A DNA stretch of 64,000 nucleotides from Siphonodentalium dalli (Eukaryota; Mollusca; Scaphopoda; Gadilida; Siphonodentaliidae): contig CP136067.1 in NCBI GenBank assembly GCA_032622095.1, positions 74,616,705-74,680,704 of the forward strand, written 5' to 3'. The position numbers were made by a program, and so were the translations under genes. Shown piece by piece: positions 60,964-64,000 of this stretch. Each line of letters begins with the position of its first letter. The first letter of the stretch is position 1. The notes beneath the pieces were generated by a model, which made no database searches, was not told the DNA's origin, and worked only from the letters and a program-made list of their open reading frames with translations.

Positions 60964-61078
60964 CCAAGAAAGTTTGGTATAAGCTTATTGGTACCAACAA
61001 TTAAAGTTCCCTGTCTTAGTATCAAATCTTCAAAAGGCAAATTCAATTGCTTGTTCACGAGTATGACTATGTGGGTTT
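60964..61078 (-). CDS. MADD: MADD exon, upstream boundary uncertain
   Basis: The donor CTTGG|GTAAGT is clear. The final GG plus the first G of exon 60322-60538 makes Gly, giving ..KLIPNFLG joined to YISLGDGER. The open frame upstream encodes NKQLNLPFEDLILRQG and TLIVGTN. The frame is closed by a TGA at about 61084. I place the acceptor at GAACAG|AA (AG at 61080-61079), but it lacks a pyrimidine tract. Alternatives a few codons downstream (CATAG, ACAAG) are possible. No upstream exon is recognised between here and 64000. Confidence 0.6.
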
Positions 61079-62333
61079 CTGTTCATCACTGTTTTGAATA
61101 TGCTCTTATTACTGTACAAACATGCTTGGATTACTCAGCCACCAATTACCTCTCGCACAAAGATTAAATAAGCAAATATCTGGTTTCTCAAAGTTAGTTC
61201 AACCGAGCAGGAAAGCCAAAAACTAAACAAGTTTTTGATGATTTGGTAATCAACTTTTCCAAAAATGGGGACTAGTTCTCAGGTGAGCTAAAAATAAGGC
61301 GTAGTGGTCTATCTCTGCAGCGAAGTGTGAAATTATGAAATAATGATTCAAGCCCTGCTAACCGGAGCAGATTACAGCGGAGGAGCAGGTTATAGAGCAG
61401 CAGCCAAAATGTGGGCGTTTTCACACCTGTCTTGGTAAACTGCAAAAATAATTGAAAAAAAAATAGCCCAGATATCCAACAATTAATTTCCCTCCATACA
61501 TTGAATATCCAATATCATATTTTCAGCAAAACAAGTGCCCATCATATTCTAATGCAATTATCTTGAAACAGCAAAACTGCCACTTTTCATGCATTTTGTT
61601 TGATTCTTGATGACGATAGCATGCTATCTATGTGATATATAGGGACCTCGTCAAATTACAAGCGGAAATACCATCAGAGAACAGAGTTTTTTTTCTCCGC
61701 TCTCCGCTAAAAACTCCGCTCTCCAGTAAGGTATTAGTAGCGTAAACATACCGGAGTTTTTGTTACGTTCATCGAGGTTATAGCGAAGTTTCTGGTGGAG
61801 TTTCCAGCGGAGTTTTGGTTACGTTATAGCAGAGTTTCCGTTATGTTATAGCTGCTGAGTTTTTGTTACGTTCATCGGAATTACTGCGAAGTTTCCATCT
61901 GAAGTCCGTTGGATTTGAATGCGCTCACATCTGAGTGTTCCATCTAAAACTCTGTTTTACTAGGAAACACACCGCATTTTTTATTATCAGCCACATATGG
62001 CAAAGAAGAATTCAGTCATGCTTGCACTGCAGCTTATCTACGATTTACCCCTGTGTTAACATATTGTGTGCAATGTTTTATAATATTAGGTATTGTTTGA
62101 TTAATTGGCAGTAATAATTAGTGATCGATGCACGTTCTGTTTCGATTCCGATTCCGTACTTCATATAACACATAAATCGTGTCATTTCACTTCACTTTCA
62201 TCGCATTGAAGTACACTTTATTCGCATCAAAGTACACTTTAATCACCACTGATTGTATATATAGTATCTAATATTCTAGCAAGTTCAGTTCACAATCTGC
62301 ATATTCATCTAGTTATCATTCAATTATCACTAA
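61079..62333. other. Intron with family E end remnant and tandem GGAGTTT repeats
   Basis: TCTCAGGTGAGCTAAAAATA at about 61277-61297 is a lone family E/A 3' terminus. 61730-61920 is a degenerate tandem of about 104 bp (GAGTTTTTGTTACGTTCATC twice). The rest is plain intron. Confidence 0.5.
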
Positions 62334-62618
62334 TTGTTTAGTATTTTGTCGGCGAGCCATTGTGCAATTCTTCACTATTTATCTATTCGTTACGGGATTA
62401 GAGGATTCCCTTTAAGCTCCGCCCCATGGCCTGTCACTCATATTAAACCGGCAGATTCAAACTTCTCGTTGGGTCGTGTTAGTGGGTTAAATGATTTTTT
62501 TAAATTTCGTTTCAACGCAATTGGATTATGCCTATGTACATTTAATTTAGCCTCCCATAATATTTATCAATTTTCTCCCCAGTGGACTGTGATTGGAAAT
62601 GTTTCTCGCTGTAAATAA
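62334..62618 (+). other. 94-codon open frame of unknown origin
   Basis: A plus-strand frame, antisense to MADD, with a protein-like composition (segments YLSIRYGIRGFPLSSAPWP and RVSGLNDFFKFRF). No family is recognised, no splice sites are apparent, and an upstream start context cannot be judged. It may be a transposon ORF fragment or chance. Confidence 0.2.
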
Positions 62619-62681
62619 TGATGAATATACAAATAACGATCATCTGACATCATCATCATGGACATTTCACAGCAAAAAAAT

Positions 62682-64000
62682 AATGAAAGTGTCAATGACA
62701 CTGTAGCTCAACTTAGGTAGGGGAATAATTTAATGGTTGACAGTAAATGGAGAAATAGGAAAGGTGCTAATTGAAATGTCTAAGTAAGACTAGATGTACA
62801 TGTCAATATCAACATTCATGACAGGTTTCATAATGATCGGATCAGGGATGTGGTGATTATGGTGTGCCAAAGGATTTAGTGATGCAAAGAGTAAATTCTA
62901 AAATGGCCACCGGCAGCCATGTTTTTTTCCGAATTACCCCAAAATGACTTGTTCCCATCTACAGCCTTTACAAATCTCATAATGATCTGATCAAAGGTAT
63001 GACCTGTAGCCTGTGCCAATGAATTTAGTCATGCAAAGAGTAAAAACCAAGATGGCTGCTGGTGGCCATGTTTTTCGGCTGAACGACCCCAAAATGACTC
63101 GTTTCCCATCTACATGTCATTGTTAACATACATGACAAATTTCATGAAGTTCCGACCAAAGCTACGACCTGTAGCCCGCACCAAAGGATTTATTCATGCA
63201 AAGAGTAAAATCCAATATGGCTGCTGGCGGACATGTTTTTAGCCAAACGACCCCAAAATGACTCGTTCCCATCTACATGTTAATATTAACATCCATGATA
63301 AATATCATGATGATCAGACAAACAGTACGACCTGTAGCCCGTGCCAATGGATTGAATTTTGAATTCCAAGATGGCTGCCAGTGGCCATGTTTTTTGGCCG
63401 TATGACCCCAAAATGACTCGTTCCCATATACATGTCAATATCAATATTCATGACAAATTTCATAAAGGTCAGACCAAAGGTACCACCTGTAACCCGCGCC
63501 AAAGGATTTAGTCATGCAAAGAGTAAAATCCAAGATGGCTGCTGGCGGCCATGTTTTTTGGCCGAATGACCCAAAAATGACTCGTTCCCATCTACATGTC
63601 AATGTCAACATTCATGACAAAATTCATAAAGATCAGACCAAAGGTACGACCTGTAGCCCGCGCCAAAGGATTTAGTCATGCAAAGAGTAAAATCCAAGAT
63701 GGCTGCTGGCGGCCATGTTTTTTGGCCGAACAACCCCAAAATCACTCGTTCCCATCTACATGTCAATATTAACATCCATGACAAATTCCATGATGATCAA
63801 ACGAACAGTACGACCTGTAGCCCGCGCCAATGGATTAAATTTTGAAATCCAAGATGGCCACCAGCGGCCATGTTTTTTGGCCGAATGACCCCAAAATGAC
63901 TCGTTCCCATCTACATGTCAATGTCAACATTCATGCAAAATTTCATAAAGATCAGACCAAAGGTACGACCTGTAGCCCGCGCCAAAGGAAATTGTTGACG
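62682..64000 (+). mobile_element. Family A element, cut by the window edge
   Basis: The 5' palindrome AGTGTCAATGACACT is at 62688-62702, followed by the TGTAGCTCAACTTAGG leader identical to that at 50364. Core units start near 62902, 63052, 63217, 63371, 63535, 63699 and 63854 (order A-A-A-B-A-A-B). The window ends at GGAAATTGTTGACG, exactly where the microsatellite and 3' hairpin begin in other copies. Confidence 0.85.

Larger units (their letters stand above)
5371..61078 (-). other. MADD: MADD gene locus, 3' part (nine coding exons)
   Basis: Gene span of a MADD (MAP kinase-activating death domain protein, DENN/MADD, Rab3 GDP-GTP exchange factor) orthologue on the minus strand. Family knowledge: the N-terminal DENN module activates Rab3/Rab27 on secretory vesicles, and the death-domain region links the protein to TNFR1 signalling and to KIF1 motors. 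Only the C-terminal third is inside this window. Nine exons join in frame with GT-AG junctions, and the 998 coding bases give 331 complete residues plus a TGA stop. Introns, in order of transcription, are about 0.4, 3.0, 7.6, 1.2, 1.9, 16.5, 14.1 and 10.0 kb, and the long ones are full of mobile elements. Diagnostic blocks are [35 protein letters not shown] and QICYAVLC. The DENN exons must lie to the right of 64000. Confidence 0.9.

Overview
This is a metazoan genomic window, AT-rich and dominated by introns and dispersed repeats. Several repeats have the architecture of the 'pearl'/HINE elements described in bivalves: a tandem core of about 160 bp, an ACGG/ACGC microsatellite and a hairpin 3' end. 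Together with a tRNA-headed SINE ending in a (TGAT)n tail, this suggests a mollusc, probably a bivalve. The taxon is an inference.

One protein-coding gene is clearly supported. It lies on the minus strand: the 3' part of a MADD (DENN/MADD, Rab3-GEF) orthologue, with nine coding exons at 61078-60964, 60538-60322, 57345-57238, 49636-49472, 48289-48217, 46304-46198, 29736-29664, 15555-15509 and 5463-5371. All junctions are GT-AG and all phases agree. The joined exons give 998 coding bases: 331 complete residues plus a stop. They cover the region assigned to the death domain in vertebrate MADD and the C-terminal PH-like domain. The 5' part of the gene (the DENN domains) lies beyond 64000. The first exon in the window has an uncertain acceptor; the other eight are secure.

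Layout: 1-5370 is downstream flank and probable 3' UTR, with two large palindromes. 5464-15508 (10 kb), 15556-29663 (14 kb), 29737-46197 (16.5 kb) and 49637-57237 (7.6 kb) are long introns packed with transposons. The 16.5-kb intron holds three AGCTCAA-ended tandem-core elements (31.8-33.3, 34.6-35.9, 37.3-38.4 kb), a Tc1/mariner-like element, two other hairpin-ended tandem elements, and a piggyBac-like element with TTAA ends (44829-45810). The 7.6-kb intron holds the largest tandem-core element (50343-53337), nested inside an element of a different family (49953-53762), then a TA-flanked TIR element (54511-55712) and a hAT-like element with a perfect 8-bp target duplication (56028-57126). Another tandem-core element starts at 62682 and runs off the right edge.

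The most interesting material is the tandem-core group. Its arrays are not simple repeats but A-A-B trimers of about 482 bp, and the same trimer occurs in three independent insertions. Several families share a short 5' palindrome pivoting on CAATG and end in a 3' hairpin whose stem changes on both sides between copies. Each core unit also carries an inverted pair of YY1-like motifs. No transposase, Rep/helicase or reverse transcriptase gene is visible, so every mobile element here appears to be non-autonomous. No rRNA, tRNA gene or CRISPR array was recognised.
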